From: Nesterenkonia salmonea
GTDB taxonomy: Bacteria > Actinomycetota > Actinomycetes > Actinomycetales > Micrococcaceae
Assembly: GCF_005771525.1 (NCBI RefSeq)
Contig: NZ_VAVZ01000009.1
Coordinates: forward strand, 23,724-87,723
DNA: 64,000 bases
Reading direction: 5' to 3'
Shown here: positions 63,400 to 64,000 of the stretch, one piece after another
How the letters are laid out: the number at the start of each line of letters is the position of its first letter
Numbering within the stretch: the first letter of the stretch is position 1
Made by a program: the position numbers and the translations under genes
Notes under the pieces: model-generated
What the model saw: the letters and a program-made list of their open reading frames with translations, nothing else
What the model was told of the DNA's origin: nothing
The model's database searches: none

Positions 63400-63663
63400 A
63401 TGAATGCACACGACCACCAAAACCACAGCCACGGTACTGCTGGCGGCTGCAGCGGCCATGCGCCTAAGACCGAAGACCTCGCCTCAGCCCAGGGTGACGA
63501 CGTCACCGAGTGCCTGGTGATGGCCGGGACTCCGGTGATCAAGTCTCAGGCCGAAGCCGCCGGGCTCTATCGCGACTACCAGGGTCAGCGGTACTGGCTG
63601 TGCTGCGACGCCTGCGGCCCGCTGTTCGATGCCGAGCCCGAACGCTACGCCAACGCCGCTTAA
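63400..63663 (+). CDS. YHS-domain metal-binding protein
   Basis: 87 residues. A His-rich N-terminus (HDHQNHSHG) is followed by a YHS-type core: C38 in VTECLVMAG, a GLYRDYQGQRYWLCCDACGPLFDAEPERY segment with C68, C69 and C72. YHS domains often ride with copper/silver ATPases as a metal sensor or chaperone. AAAGGA lies 11 bp before the ATG. Between copA and the second ATPase. Confidence 0.82.
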   Translation: MNAHDHQNHSHGTAGGCSGHAPKTEDLASAQGDDVTECLVMAGTPVIKSQAEAAGLYRDYQGQRYWLCCDACGPLFDAEPERYANAA

Positions 63664-63762
63664 CGGGTCATCCCCCCGTTCGGTGTGGCCCGGGAGATGA
63701 CCTCTTCTGGGGCGCACCGGCCCCTCGACCCAGCATCACCAGCACACCAGGAGAAAACAGCT

Positions 63763-64000
63763 ATGAGTCAGCCCCCAGCAGGATCGCATCAAGCGACCAG
63801 CCACGATGCGCACGATGACAATGCTGGTCACCACGAGCACAGTGCTCGCCACGATCATCACGGTCACCACAGTGATCACGACGGGCATGGTCATAAAGGC
63901 CATGGACACAAAGGCGAGCACCACGCTGGTCACGAAGCACACGGCGGGCACGCCGGACATGATGGACACGCAGGGCATGGCCACGGCGACCATGGAGACC
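63763..64000 (+). CDS. His-rich N-terminus of a second copper P-type ATPase (CopB-like), cut by window end
   Basis: 79 visible residues starting MSQPPAGSHQATSHD. Almost half are His/Asp/Gly/Glu in repeats such as GHHSDHDGHGHKGHGHKGEHH. Such a His tail begins CopB-type ATPases, which have no HMA domain. The end of the window stops before any membrane helix, so the class is inferred from the tail and from the neighbours. AGGAGA lies 8 bp before the ATG. Another possibility is a His-rich copper-storage protein. Confidence 0.6.
   Translation, partial: MSQPPAGSHQATSHDAHDDNAGHHEHSARHDHHGHHSDHDGHGHKGHGHKGEHHAGHEAHGGHAGHDGHAGHGHGDHGD

Noticed and set aside
63780..64000. CACGATCATCACGG-type repeats as a CRISPR array
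   Set aside because: Repeats are short, uneven, in frame and code for His/Gly/Asp; no spacers.
1..64000. tRNA or rRNA genes, IS elements, prophage
   Set aside because: Scanned the intergenic gaps by eye; no cloverleaf with CCA-type end, no transposase or phage structural motif. A tRNAscan run would settle tRNA.

Overview
The window is a high-GC, gene-dense bacterial chromosome segment from an actinomycete. Supporting signs are Lsr2, a ClpC-Lsr2-LysS block, mycothiol-type ArsC, System II cytochrome c maturation and a complete menaquinone pathway. The gene style fits Micrococcaceae (Nesterenkonia/Enteractinococcus-like). The family assignment is an inference and the genus is a guess.

Layout. 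1-1168: ferredoxin-NADP reductase, cut by the window edge. 1.4-2.4 kb: SUKH-like protein and HIT protein. 2.4-8.7 kb: menaquinone block I (polyprenyl diphosphate synthase, menG, menF, menD, menC). 8.7-11.9 kb: PAP2 phosphatase, mutY, FUSC-type membrane protein. 11.9-14.0 kb: arsenic module (arsC, acr3, divergent arsR). 14.0-39.8 kb: a long housekeeping stretch, mostly on the minus strand: radA, clpC, lsr2, lysS, M13 peptidase, panC, DUF2520 protein, two bacterial-PH membrane proteins, DUF3180 protein, fused folB-folK, folP, folE, ftsH, hpt, tilS and a zinc metalloprotease. As remembered, this order matches Mycobacterium tuberculosis Rv3596c-Rv3626c, with insertions: an M13 peptidase, a gntR/ACC-deaminase pair inside the folate genes, and an orphan membrane protein between ftsH and hpt.

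40.2-48.9 kb is a defence island: hsdM, hsdS, a DUF3024 protein, an Mrr-type nuclease, an uncharacterised 62-aa/246-aa pair, then hsdR. Four genes therefore lie inside one type I restriction locus. 49.8-53.0 kb is menaquinone block II (menA, menE, menB), followed by small membrane proteins and a ccsB-resB-ccdA-resA cytochrome c maturation operon (53.8-58.1 kb). Quinone synthesis and cytochrome c assembly both feed the respiratory chain. 58.2-64 kb is a metal region: an orphan zinc/manganese-type binding lipoprotein, a 545-bp decayed stretch, and a copper operon (copZ, secreted His-rich protein, copA, YHS protein, and a His-rich CopB-like ATPase cut by the window end). The copper operon sits behind a well-formed promoter whose spacer carries a palindrome.

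The less ordinary signals are: a palindromic repeat family with one copy after mutY and one inserted in frame in a membrane-protein gene; an over-represented 11-mer (11 exact copies counted by eye); the nested restriction island with its unknown two-gene unit; and the copper and arsenic operators. No tRNA, rRNA, CRISPR array, insertion sequence or phage gene was seen.
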